From a bacterium (GTDB taxonomy: Bacteria; Joyebacterota; Joyebacteria; Joyebacterales; Joyebacteraceae), in NCBI GenBank assembly GCA_025774245.1, contig JALGWI010000013.1:1-51907 (forward strand): a stretch of DNA of 51,907 bases, read 5' to 3'. Within the stretch, counting starts at the first letter, position 1; each line of letters opens with the position of its first letter. This document shows, in pieces, positions 14,630-22,748 of the stretch. The notes under the pieces are model-generated. The model was not told the origin of the DNA, did not search any database, and saw nothing but the letters and a program-made list of their open reading frames with translations. Position numbers and translations under genes: made by a program.

Positions 14630-16888
14630 TCACTCCGGATCGACCGCGAGGATCTCGAGCCGCTGTCTGGCCTCGTCCAGCTCCGGGTTCGCCTTGAGCG
14701 CCAGCTCGTACGAGCGGATCGCCGCTCCCGTGTCGCCCGACGCCTCGTGGAAGCGTCCCGCCGCGACGTAGACCTCTTCCCGCGCGGCTCCCGTCCCGTC
14801 CTCGGAACCGCCGAGAGACAGAAGCGCCGCAACGCTCTCGTCCGCCTCCTCGAGCCGACCGAGCCCGACGAGGCCGATGACCATCTCACCGTAGACCGCG
14901 GGGTCGTCCGGCCGCTCCGCCCTGTACCGCTCGAGGTGCCCGAGAGCCGCCTCGTAGTCGTTCAGCCGGAGGTAGAGCCGCGCCACCCACATCCGACGGG
15001 AGAGATCCGGGGGATCGGCCGCGACGGTCGCTTCGAGAACCGTCAGCCCCTCGGCGAGTCGACCCGAGTTCACGAGCGCCTCACCGTACCAGAACTGGTA
15101 GGCCGAAGCTCCCGGATCGAGCGTGCTGGCCTTCCGGAACTCCTCCACCGCCTGCCCCCACTCGTTCGCGAGTCCGGCCGCGAGACCGCGACCGAAGTGC
15201 GCCTTCGCGAGGTCCGCCGCGCCGATCCGCGGGACGAGACGGCGGGTATCCAGGAGCACGGCGAACGGCTCAAGCTCCGTCTCGAACTCGAAGGCCTGCT
15301 CCGCCGACTCGATCGTGACCCACTCCTCGTACGACCACACCCCCAGGTCGATCGTGAGGGGAAGCGGCGTCCTGTAGATCTCGCCCTCCTGGGAGATCGT
15401 GCCGCGAACGAGATGGCCCCCGCCGCGAGCAACCGACTCATACTCGAGGACGTACGTCGGCAGATCACCGCGGTAGACCCACTCGTAGAAGTACCAGTCG
15501 AGGTCGCTGCCCGAGGCCGTCTCGAAGGCGTTCACGATCTCGCGGAGCCCGATCGCCTCACCCGCGTGCACCCGCGCGATCTCCCCGAGCGCGCGGCAGA
15601 AGGCATCGCGGCCGATCAGGTGTTCCAGGAGCTCGAAGAGAGCGGAGCCCTTCCCCCGACAGACGCGCGGGTCGTTCGACGGCGACGGACCGAGGCACGC
15701 CTTCAAGGGCGCGCGTCCGCCGGAGTCGACGAGCGCATCGACGTACAGAGCCAGCATCGACTCCCTGCTTCTGACGGTGCCCTCGCTGTCCCCGGTCGCC
15801 TCGAGCCATGCCAGCTCCGCGTAGCTCGCAAGCCCTTCGGAGACGAGTGGTCCGGCATCCAGGAGACACGGCCACCAGCTCCGCGACAGCTCTGACGCGT
15901 AGAAGATCGGGTCCCTCGGAAGCGGCGACCGCGGCCTGCCGGTTCGTGCCACGACGAACCCGGGCCCCATCACGACGGACGGCGCCGTCAGCGGTTGGGC
16001 GGGGGCGTTCACGACATTGAGCCAGCCGAACGGATAGGGACCGAAGCATGTCTCGAGGAATCGAACGACGGGTTTGAGGCCCGAATCGTCGAGCTTCGGA
16101 TTCGGCGCTCTGCCGGGCCGGCCGTCGGTCGACGGCGGCACGATCGTGAAGCAGTTCACGAAGACGTCTCCGAGCACGGAGAGCGTGCTCTCGAACCTGC
16201 CGACGCCGGCGGCGGCGCGGGTCACCGGGGAATCGACGCGCCAGATGTCTCCATCGGCGCAGGGGTCCGAGCGCTCCGTGAGGGACGGCGCCATGCCCGA
16301 CAGCGTCCCGGTCGCTACGCTCGAGTATCCCTCCGGGTAGCGCACCACGATGTGGAAGGTCGCCGGGTCGTGTACGACGGGAACCGGGTGCCAGTCCGAC
16401 TCCGCTCCGAGGAGAACGAGATCGGGCCCCCTCCGGACGCCTCTGCCTGCAAGCTCGCCCTCGTAGCGCACCTCGATCCGGATCGGCTCCTCGCCGGCGC
16501 CTTCCGGCACCGACACCTCGAGAGATGGCCCGCTCCGCTCGTGCGCGAGTGCACGGCCGCCCGTGAGCCTGACGGACAGAACGGAGAGCTGCTCGTTCAG
16601 GCGGAACCGCACGTGAGGGGTCCGGGCGAGCACCGAGATCGTGCTCTCGCCCGAGATCGCGCGGGTGCGCGGGTCGATGCAGACCTCGATCTCGTGGTGG
16701 AGCACGTTCTGCTCCTCGAGGGCCAGGCGCGCCGCTTCGACGCGCTCGTCGTCGAGAGCGATGAGCTCCGCGAGCGCGGACGCTGCGTGGTCCGTGATGA
16801 TCGGTGCGAACGGCACCTGTGCCGCCGCCTCTGCCCCCGCGAGCGCGACGAGAACTGCCGCGACCGCGAGTCCCAGCACTTGCCTCAT
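14630..16888 (-). CDS. M1-peptidase-like protein lacking zinc histidines, with TPRs
   Basis: A 752-residue exported protein. After a signal peptide (MRQVLGLAVAAVLVALAGAEAAA) comes an M1 aminopeptidase-like N-terminal beta domain (residues about 60-240) and a catalytic-like domain. Where M1 enzymes have HELAHQWWG, this protein reads SELSRSWWP (332-340), so both zinc histidines are replaced; the third ligand position (SEGLASYAE, Glu351) remains and the spacing is shortened by four. It therefore should not bind zinc in the usual way. The C-terminal 200 residues form tetratricopeptide-like repeats. The ATG at 16888 has GGAGGGG upstream. A scaffold or substrate-binding pseudoenzyme is inferred. 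Confidence 0.82.
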   Translation of the reverse strand: MRQVLGLAVAAVLVALAGAEAAAQVPFAPIITDHAASALAELIALDDERVEAARLALEEQNVLHHEIEVCIDPRTRAISGESTISVLARTPHVRFRLNEQLSVLSVRLTGGRALAHERSGPSLEVSVPEGAGEEPIRIEVRYEGELAGRGVRRGPDLVLLGAESDWHPVPVVHDPATFHIVVRYPEGYSSVATGTLSGMAPSLTERSDPCADGDIWRVDSPVTRAAAGVGRFESTLSVLGDVFVNCFTIVPPSTDGRPGRAPNPKLDDSGLKPVVRFLETCFGPYPFGWLNVVNAPAQPLTAPSVVMGPGFVVARTGRPRSPLPRDPIFYASELSRSWWPCLLDAGPLVSEGLASYAELAWLEATGDSEGTVRSRESMLALYVDALVDSGGRAPLKACLGPSPSNDPRVCRGKGSALFELLEHLIGRDAFCRALGEIARVHAGEAIGLREIVNAFETASGSDLDWYFYEWVYRGDLPTYVLEYESVARGGGHLVRGTISQEGEIYRTPLPLTIDLGVWSYEEWVTIESAEQAFEFETELEPFAVLLDTRRLVPRIGAADLAKAHFGRGLAAGLANEWGQAVEEFRKASTLDPGASAYQFWYGEALVNSGRLAEGLTVLEATVAADPPDLSRRMWVARLYLRLNDYEAALGHLERYRAERPDDPAVYGEMVIGLVGLGRLEEADESVAALLSLGGSEDGTGAAREEVYVAAGRFHEASGDTGAAIRSYELALKANPELDEARQRLEILAVDPE

Positions 16889-16959
16889 GTCCCCTCCCGA
16901 AGCCCGGGCGCTCGCCACGGCCGGCCGCCCCAAGGGCCAAGCCTCCCGAGTTGACGGCC

Positions 16960-16988
16960 ATCTTACCACCGGCCCGCGGTCGGGACAA
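16960..16988 (-). promoter_or_regulatory. Promoter for the M1-like gene
   Basis: On the minus strand TTGTCC (16988-16983), 17 bases, then TAAGAT (16965-16960). It is divergent from the iscU promoter in the same 203-base gap. Confidence 0.45.
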
Positions 16989-17028
16989 GGAGCGTCGCAC
17001 GCCGGGCGTCCGAGCCGCCCAGCGTCGC

Positions 17029-17057
17029 TTGACGCCGGGCGCGACGCAGGGTATCAT
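17029..17057 (+). promoter_or_regulatory. Promoter for the iscU/nifU-like gene
   Basis: TTGACG (17029-17034), a 17-base spacer, then TATCAT (17052-17057). The ATG at 17092 lies about 28 bases after the predicted start, with AAAGGAG between. No Rrf2/IscR-type box was recognised. Confidence 0.62.
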
Positions 17058-17091
17058 ATTTGTTGGAACATCATGAAAGGAGCCAGGTCAG

Positions 17092-17505
17092 ATGTCACCC
17101 GGTTACAGCGAGAAGGTCCTGGAGCACTTCCGGAATCCGCGGAACGTGGGGAAGTTCGAGAATCCCGACGGCGTCGGAGCCGAAGGGAACCCGGTCTGCG
17201 GAGACCTCATGGAGATCCACATCCTCGTCGAGGACAACAGGATCAAGGACATCAGGTTCCAGACCTTCGGATGCGGTTCTGCGATCGCGACGAGCAGCAT
17301 GGTCACCGAGCTCGCGAAGGGCAAGACGCTCGAGGAGGCGCTGGAGATCACCCGACAGGACGTGGCCGACGAGCTCGACGGTCTCCCGCCGCAGAAGATG
17401 CACTGCTCGAACCTCGCGGCCGACGCGCTGCACAAGGCGATCGAGGACTACTGGAAGAAGCACGGAGGAGGTCCGGCCGAAGATCCCAAGAAGAAGACCG
17501 ACTAG
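17092..17505 (+). CDS. Iron-sulfur cluster assembly scaffold (IscU/NifU N-terminal type)
   Basis: A 137-residue scaffold protein. The three cluster-ligating cysteines are Cys36 (NPVCGD, with Asp38), Cys61 (FGCGSAIATSS) and Cys105 (HCSNLAADAL). The family assembles a transient 2Fe-2S or 4Fe-4S cluster with sulfur from a cysteine desulfurase and passes it to apo-proteins. No desulfurase or IscA is next to it here, so it is an isolated scaffold gene; the many ferredoxin-like proteins in this window are plausible clients. It has its own promoter (17029-17057) and a terminator (17541-17566). Confidence 0.92.
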   Translation: MSPGYSEKVLEHFRNPRNVGKFENPDGVGAEGNPVCGDLMEIHILVEDNRIKDIRFQTFGCGSAIATSSMVTELAKGKTLEEALEITRQDVADELDGLPPQKMHCSNLAADALHKAIEDYWKKHGGGPAEDPKKKTD

Positions 17506-17540
17506 ACACGACGATCGCAGGTTCGAATGAGGAGAAGGAA

Positions 17541-17575
17541 CGCGGCCCTGGTCCTCCGGGGCCGCGTCTATGTTT
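17541..17575 (+). terminator. Rho-independent terminator after the scaffold gene
   Basis: CGCGGCCC (17541-17548) pairs with GGGCCGCG (17559-17566) over a ten-base loop, followed by the T-rich TCTATGTTTT. Its position 36 bases past the iscU/nifU-like stop fits termination. Confidence 0.75.
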
Positions 17576-17585
17576 TCGAATCCCC

Positions 17586-17614
17586 TTGACTTTTTGTACG
17601 CGCCATCGTAATCG
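17586..17614 (+). promoter_or_regulatory. Promoter for the DUF4190 gene
   Basis: TTGACT (17586-17591), 17 bases, then TAATCG (17609-17614), just after the preceding terminator. The start codon at 17668 follows GAGGAGA. Confidence 0.5.
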
Positions 17615-17667
17615 ATGGACGTTGACAGACGGAAGTTCGAACCCGCGCGGCGCGAGAGGAGAAGACG

Positions 17668-18000
17668 ATGGAAGGTACTCCACCGGCCCAGCCGCAGACA
17701 CCGTCGCCGACCCAACCGATGCTGGTCAAGCCGCATCGAGGTCCCGCGGTCCTCGTCCTGGGCATCGTCGGCATCGTAGTGTGCTTCGTTTGTGGCATCA
17801 TCGCCTGGATCATGGGTTCGGGCGATCTCAAGGAGATGGATCAGGGGGTGCGCGATCCCGAAGGTCGCGGTCTGACCAAGGCCGGCATGATCTGCGGCAT
17901 CGTCGGCACGGCTCTGGCTGCTCTCGGCCTCGTCTGGTGGCTCATCGCCATGCTCGTCTTCGGGACGAGCTTCCTCGGCGCGCTGGGCAACTGCTACTAG
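17668..18000 (+). CDS. DUF4190 membrane protein
   Basis: A 110-residue protein with a proline-rich cytoplasmic N-terminus and two transmembrane segments (about 28-50, VLVLGIVGIVVCFVCGIIAWI, and 73-98, MICGIVGTALAALGLVWWLI) enclosing GSGDLKEMDQGVRDPEGRGLTKAG. That two-helix hairpin with the 'G-D-L-x-x-M-x-x-G-x-x-D-P-x-G-x-x-x-T-K-A-G' loop is the hallmark of DUF4190. Function unknown. GAGGAG lies seven bases before the ATG. Followed after 13 bases by a DUF2752 gene, so the two are probably one transcript. Confidence 0.82.
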   Translation: MEGTPPAQPQTPSPTQPMLVKPHRGPAVLVLGIVGIVVCFVCGIIAWIMGSGDLKEMDQGVRDPEGRGLTKAGMICGIVGTALAALGLVWWLIAMLVFGTSFLGALGNCY

Positions 18001-18013
18001 AGCGGCGAGCCCC

Positions 18014-18433
18014 TTGAACCTCAAGCTCGTTCGCGGCGCCCGGCCGTACGGCGCGCCCTGGCAGGCGATCGCGGCCGCGGCCGTCCTCGTCGGCCTGGGG
18101 ATCGTGGTCGCCGCGCAACCCGTGCTCGAAGAAGGCCCCGTCGTGTGCCCTTTCCGGGCGGCGACGGGGCTTCCCTGTCCAACCTGCGGTCTTCTTCGTA
18201 CTGCCCACCACCTGCTCGGGGGACGAATCGGCGCCGCGTTCGCCGTGAACCCCCTCGACGCCGTTTTTCTCCTGGTCGTCGCTCCGGCGCTCCTGCTTCT
18301 GTGGATCGCGAACGCCACGCGCGGCGTCGCGCTCAGGGTCACGCTCTCCCCCGGCCAGCGCCGTTGTGCGTGGGCCGCTCTCGGAATCGTCGTCGCTCTC
18401 AACTGGATCTACGTGCTCGTGGCCCAACTGTAG
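18014..18433 (+). CDS. DUF2752 membrane protein
   Basis: A 139-residue membrane protein with three predicted helices. The central CPFRAATGLPCPTCGLLRTAHHLLGG block, with its C-P-T-C-G-x-x-R-T pattern, defines DUF2752. Function unknown. The likely start is TTG at 18014, because no ATG or GTG occurs earlier in the reading frame near the family start; GGCGAG precedes it weakly. It sits directly after the DUF4190 gene, a pairing that suggests a shared membrane role. Confidence 0.8.
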   Translation: MNLKLVRGARPYGAPWQAIAAAAVLVGLGIVVAAQPVLEEGPVVCPFRAATGLPCPTCGLLRTAHHLLGGRIGAAFAVNPLDAVFLLVVAPALLLLWIANATRGVALRVTLSPGQRRCAWAALGIVVALNWIYVLVAQL

Positions 18434-18524
18434 AGGGGAACGGAGTCCGGCGGTGCAGGCGGCGGTCGCACGTCGAGGGCCGCGTCGAGAGCCGCCTCGA
18501 GAAGCGCGACGAGGGGCGCGGCGG

Positions 18525-20822
18525 TCAGCCTTCGTGCGTGCCGTAGATCTCGCGGTAGATGCCGTAGTAACGGTACACGATCCGTACGTAGTCGTTCGTC
18601 TCCGAGAAACCGATGTCCTCCACAAACACGTCGCTGTCTCTGCCCCCCCCGTATCCCCACCAGCGCTCGGCGTTGTCGGGCCCGCCGTTGTAGGCGGCGA
18701 GCGCCCTCAGGATGTCGCCGTCGAAGTCCTCGATGAGTCCCGCGAGGTAGTAGGTGCCGAAGCGGACGTTCGTCTCGGGACGGAGGAGGTGATTGGTCCT
18801 GAAACCCCTCACACCGAGGCGGCGGGCGATGCCCCTCCCCGTCGAGGGCATGATCTGCGAGAGGCCGTGCGCGCCGGCCCACGAGACGGCCTCGGGCTCG
18901 AAGAGGCTCTCCTGTCGCATCAGGGAGAAGAACAGATTGGGATCGAGCCCGCTCTCCTCGCACTCCTCGATGACGATGTCGCTGAAGTGCTTCGGGCAGA
19001 TCTTCTTCCTGAGGTAGATGGGGGCGTCGCTGAGCTGCTCGGCCGGCGAGATCGCGAGAAGCCTCTCCGCGATGCGGATCGCCGGCTTGTGGAGGCCTTC
19101 CTTCTCGTAGTAGTTCACGAGGACGTCGAGCATCCTCGGATCCGAGCCGAGCACGTCCTCGACGAGCTCGAGCTCGGCGAGCGCCTCGCCCCTCATGTGA
19201 AGCGCCAGGAAGAGGTCGGCGCGGGCGAAGCCGGGCATCTCCATGAGGCCCTGATACAGCATCTGTCTGGTGGCCGGAAGGTAGACGTCCTCGTACCACT
19301 CCGCGAGCCACGTCGAGAAATCGAGGAGCTCCGCGCTCCAGCCGATCGTGCCGTCCGGTCCACGAAGGTCGGGACGCCCTCCCCCGGAAACGGCCCGGCG
19401 GGCGACCTCGCCCCGTTCGGCCTCGATCCGAGCGAACGATCTTCGCCCGTAGTAGGAATCCCGTTCCGCCTCGCTCGCTTCGATGAACCGCTCGACCGCT
19501 TCGTTCGCGTCCCCCAGCTCCTCGCGGCTCTTCCCGGCCCAGTAGAGCGTTCTCGCCGGCTCCTCGGGCTCGCTTCCGAGGAAGAGGTCGGCGAAGACCT
19601 CTTCGGCGCGGTCGTAGTCCTCGAGCTTGAAGAGGCAGAGGCCCGCTCTGAAGAGCGCCTCCTCCTTCATCTCGGACGAGGGGTAGCGATCGGCCACGCC
19701 GCGGAAGGTCAGAGCGGCCTCGTCCCAACGCTTCTCCTCTTCGAGGAGGCGCCCCTTCTCCCACTGCAGCAGCGCGGCGCTCCCCCCGTCGGGATGGAGC
19801 TCCACGTAGCGATCGTAGGTGGCGAGTCCCTCCTCGACCCGGCCGACGACGCGCAGGCAGTAGGCGAGCTTCGACCAGGCCAGCTCGTAGTACTCGCCGC
19901 CGCCGCCGAGCGCGATGACCTCCTCGTATGCCTTGGCCGCCGTGCGGTAGCTCCTGCGGCGCTGGTGGCTCCGTCCGAGGAAGTAGGAAGCCTCGGTCTC
20001 GAACTTCTTCTCCGGGTCGTGCTTCAGGTAGTACTCGAAAAACTCCCTCGCGTCGCCGAAGTGCTTCCGGTTGTAGAGGACGAGTCCCTGGTGGTAGCGG
20101 TCGGTGAACGACTTCGAGATCTTCCTGGCCGCCTTGAGCGCGTCGTGGGCGTACCGCGAGCGCGGGTACTCCTCGACGGCGAGGGCGAAGCTCTCCCGGG
20201 CCGCGTCCTCGTCGCGGCGCTTCGAGTAGGTCAAGCCTACCTTGTAGTGAGCCCGCGCGCGCTCGTTGTAGCTCGCGGCCTCCGCGAGGAAGAGGCGGTA
20301 CCACTGCAGCGCCATTCCCCAGTCGCCGTCGTCGTAGAAGCTGTCGCCGAGCTGCTCGACGGCCGTCCGGTCGAGGGGCGTCTTCCGCCCGTCCTCGAGG
20401 ATCTCCCGGAGCATGTCGGCGGCCTCCCCGAACTCCTTCTTCTTCCGGTGGCACCGGGCCAGGCGAAGCCGCACCGCGTCCGAGATCGGACCGAGCTCCG
20501 AGAGAGACACGGTGTACGCCTCGATCGCCGCGTCCCACTTCTTCCGGTATTCGTGCGACCGTCCGGCGAGGAAACGGGACTTCGACACGAGCCCGGCGAA
20601 GTACGGGCCCGCGGCCGTGCCGTCGTTCGCCTCGACGAGTTCGATGACCCTCTCATAGAGCCCGGCCGCGTCGGAGTAGCTCCCCGCAGCGAACTCCGCC
20701 TCGGCGAGGAAGTAGAGCGAATCCGCCGTCGCGCGCCACGACGAAGCGGCCGTGCCGGGAAGCCCCGGCAACAGGAGGAGCGCCAGAAGGGCGGGAGCGA
20801 TGAGTCTTGTGCGGGTTCTCAT
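18525..20822 (-). CDS. Slt70-like soluble lytic murein transglycosylase with TPRs
   Basis: A 765-residue periplasmic enzyme. A signal peptide (RLIAPALLALLLLPGLPGTA) is followed by roughly 550 residues of alpha-helical, TPR-like repeats that resemble the superhelical ring of Slt70. The C-terminal SLT domain has the catalytic glutamate in LMRQESLFEP (Glu638), then AHGLSQIMPSTG and ALAAYNGGPDNAERW. The enzyme class cleaves peptidoglycan between MurNAc and GlcNAc, making 1,6-anhydro ends. The ATG at 20822 is the first codon of the signal peptide, though its ribosome-binding site is distant (GAGG, 13 bases). Confidence 0.9.
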   Translation of the reverse strand: MRTRTRLIAPALLALLLLPGLPGTAASSWRATADSLYFLAEAEFAAGSYSDAAGLYERVIELVEANDGTAAGPYFAGLVSKSRFLAGRSHEYRKKWDAAIEAYTVSLSELGPISDAVRLRLARCHRKKKEFGEAADMLREILEDGRKTPLDRTAVEQLGDSFYDDGDWGMALQWYRLFLAEAASYNERARAHYKVGLTYSKRRDEDAARESFALAVEEYPRSRYAHDALKAARKISKSFTDRYHQGLVLYNRKHFGDAREFFEYYLKHDPEKKFETEASYFLGRSHQRRRSYRTAAKAYEEVIALGGGGEYYELAWSKLAYCLRVVGRVEEGLATYDRYVELHPDGGSAALLQWEKGRLLEEEKRWDEAALTFRGVADRYPSSEMKEEALFRAGLCLFKLEDYDRAEEVFADLFLGSEPEEPARTLYWAGKSREELGDANEAVERFIEASEAERDSYYGRRSFARIEAERGEVARRAVSGGGRPDLRGPDGTIGWSAELLDFSTWLAEWYEDVYLPATRQMLYQGLMEMPGFARADLFLALHMRGEALAELELVEDVLGSDPRMLDVLVNYYEKEGLHKPAIRIAERLLAISPAEQLSDAPIYLRKKICPKHFSDIVIEECEESGLDPNLFFSLMRQESLFEPEAVSWAGAHGLSQIMPSTGRGIARRLGVRGFRTNHLLRPETNVRFGTYYLAGLIEDFDGDILRALAAYNGGPDNAERWWGYGGGRDSDVFVEDIGFSETNDYVRIVYRYYGIYREIYGTHEG

Positions 20823-20940
20823 GGGGCGCAGGATCCTCGAGGCGGCGCGCCGCCTCCGGGCAGTGTCTCTTCAACAACCTGGCTTCGGAAACGGAGGGAG
20901 TCAACGGGCGTGGCGGCCGCCCACACCGAACCGGGAACGG

Positions 20941-22698
20941 TTACGAACGCTCGAGGTCGAAGATGACCTCGACCTCCTCCGCCGTCCCGGCGGCGAGCGC
21001 TCGCGAGGTCAGCTCCCTCGCCTTCGCCAGGTCGGTCTCGCGTATCGCCTTCTTAGCGAGGAGGAACCTCGCCGGCGAGACGGAGATCTCCTCCAGACCC
21101 AGACCCAGAACCAGGGGAACGTACGCGGGGTTTCCACCCATCTCCCCGCAGAGCGCGACCGGCTTCCCCTCGGCCCTGGCTCCCTCCACGGTGCGCGCGA
21201 TGAGAGCGATCACCGCCGGGTCGTGAGGCCGGTAGAGGTGATCGACGAGCGAGCTTCCTCGGTCGACCGCCAGCGTGTACTGGATCAGATCGTTCGTGCC
21301 GATACTGAGGAAGTCGCACTCCGCCGCCAGGCGCTCGGCCAGGAGCGCCGCCGACGGTATCTCGATCATCACCCCGGCCGGTGTGTCCTCCCGGAACGGG
21401 ACCCCCTCCTTCCGGAGGGCGTCCTTCGCCTCGCCGAGCCTCTCCTTCGCCGCCCGAAGCTCTCCAAGCGTGCAAATCATGGGCCAGAGGATCCGGGCGT
21501 CGCCGTGTGCGCCAGCCCGGAGAATCGCCCTCATCTGGGTGAGGAAGATGTCGGGGCGCTCCAGGAGCACCCGAATCGACCGGTAGCCGAGGTTCGGGTT
21601 GCGCTCGCGGTACGGGTTCTCGGGACCGACGAACTTATCGCCCCCGATATCGAGCGTGCGGATGACGACGGGGCGACCGGGCATCGCTTCGACGACCGAC
21701 CGATAGGTCGAATACTGCTCCTCTTCATCGAGAAAGTGGCGGGACGCCATGAAGACCATCTCGGTGCGGAAGAGGCCGACGCCGGCCGCGTTCATGCCGG
21801 CGGCCTCGGCCGCGTCGTCGACCGAGCCGACGTTGCACATGAGCTCGACCTTCACGCCGTCGGCGGTCTCGGTCGGGAGGTCTCTGAGCGACGAGAGGTC
21901 GGCCCACTCGCGCTCGTCCTCTTCCCTCTTCAGGCCGTAGCGATCGAGCGCGGCCTCGGAGGGGTGGAGGACGACGCAGCCGTCGTCGCCGTCGACGATG
22001 AGGACGTCGCCCGTCACGACGCGATCGACGATGCCCGGCACGCCGACGATCGCCGGGACGCCGAGCGAGCGGGCGAGGATCGCTGCGTGCGACTCCTTGC
22101 CACCCACCTCGGTGACGAAGCCGAGGATTCGTCCCCTGTCCATCGTCACCGTGTCCGAGGCGCGAAGCTCCGTCGCGACGACGACCATCGGCTGCACGAG
22201 TGGGCAGTGCGACCAGACGCCGAGGAGGCGCTCGATCACGCGCTTCCCGATGTCGGTGATGTCGAAGGCGCGGTCCCTGAGATAGCTGTCCCCGGACGCG
22301 GCGAGGACGGCGCTCACGCGCTTCATCACCTCCGCGACGGCCGCCTCCGCGTTCACGAGGCCGGTCCGCACGTGTCCCTCGATCTCCGTGATCGCCGACC
22401 TGTCCTCCAGGATCATCGAGTGCACGAGGAAGACGTCCGCGTGGTCCTGGCCGAGCTGCTCGGAGATCCGCTCGACGTCGCGCGCGAGCTCATCCTTGAC
22501 GAGCTCGACGGCGGCGCGGAAGCGCGCGAGCTCCCCCTCGACCTCGTCGGGGCGGATCGTGCGCGTTTCGACCTCGGTCAGGATGTCGCCGAAAACGAAG
22601 GCGGGGCCGACGGCGATGCCGGGAGAGACGGCGACGCCCTCGACGGCCGCTTCCGGCGGAAGCCCGCGGACCGGCTCGTCTGTCGTCGAACGCTCCAT
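20941..22698 (-). CDS. ptsI: Phosphoenolpyruvate-protein phosphotransferase (PTS enzyme I)
   Basis: A 585-residue protein of normal enzyme I length. The N-terminal domain carries the phosphohistidine in VTEVGGKESHAAILAR (His204). The C-terminal PEP-binding barrel has LFRTEMVFMAS, VVIRTLDIGGDKF, GYRSIRVLLERPDIFLTQ, MIEIPSAALLAE, FLSIGTNDLIQYTLAVDR and the cysteine region KPVALCGEMGGNPAYVPLVLGLGLEEISVSP. It transfers phosphate from PEP to HPr. No HPr, EIIA or HPr kinase lies in the window. The ATG at 22698 follows AGGGAGT. It lies 50 bases after the disulfide-reductase-like gene and is likely co-transcribed with it. Confidence 0.94.
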   Translation of the reverse strand: MERSTTDEPVRGLPPEAAVEGVAVSPGIAVGPAFVFGDILTEVETRTIRPDEVEGELARFRAAVELVKDELARDVERISEQLGQDHADVFLVHSMILEDRSAITEIEGHVRTGLVNAEAAVAEVMKRVSAVLAASGDSYLRDRAFDITDIGKRVIERLLGVWSHCPLVQPMVVVATELRASDTVTMDRGRILGFVTEVGGKESHAAILARSLGVPAIVGVPGIVDRVVTGDVLIVDGDDGCVVLHPSEAALDRYGLKREEDEREWADLSSLRDLPTETADGVKVELMCNVGSVDDAAEAAGMNAAGVGLFRTEMVFMASRHFLDEEEQYSTYRSVVEAMPGRPVVIRTLDIGGDKFVGPENPYRERNPNLGYRSIRVLLERPDIFLTQMRAILRAGAHGDARILWPMICTLGELRAAKERLGEAKDALRKEGVPFREDTPAGVMIEIPSAALLAERLAAECDFLSIGTNDLIQYTLAVDRGSSLVDHLYRPHDPAVIALIARTVEGARAEGKPVALCGEMGGNPAYVPLVLGLGLEEISVSPARFLLAKKAIRETDLAKARELTSRALAAGTAEEVEVIFDLERS

Positions 22699-22748
22699 GT
22701 GATTCACTCCCTGGTCAGGTGCAGCGTGGGCGACACGCGTCGGACGCG

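Noticed and set aside
17622-17645. TTGACA at 17622-17627 as a second promoter
   Set aside because: No -10-like hexamer lies 16-18 bases downstream; the sequence there is GC-rich.
17634-17650. GTTCGAACC resembling a tRNA T-loop
   Set aside because: The flanking bases do not pair as a T-stem, and no acceptor, D or anticodon arm can be drawn around it.
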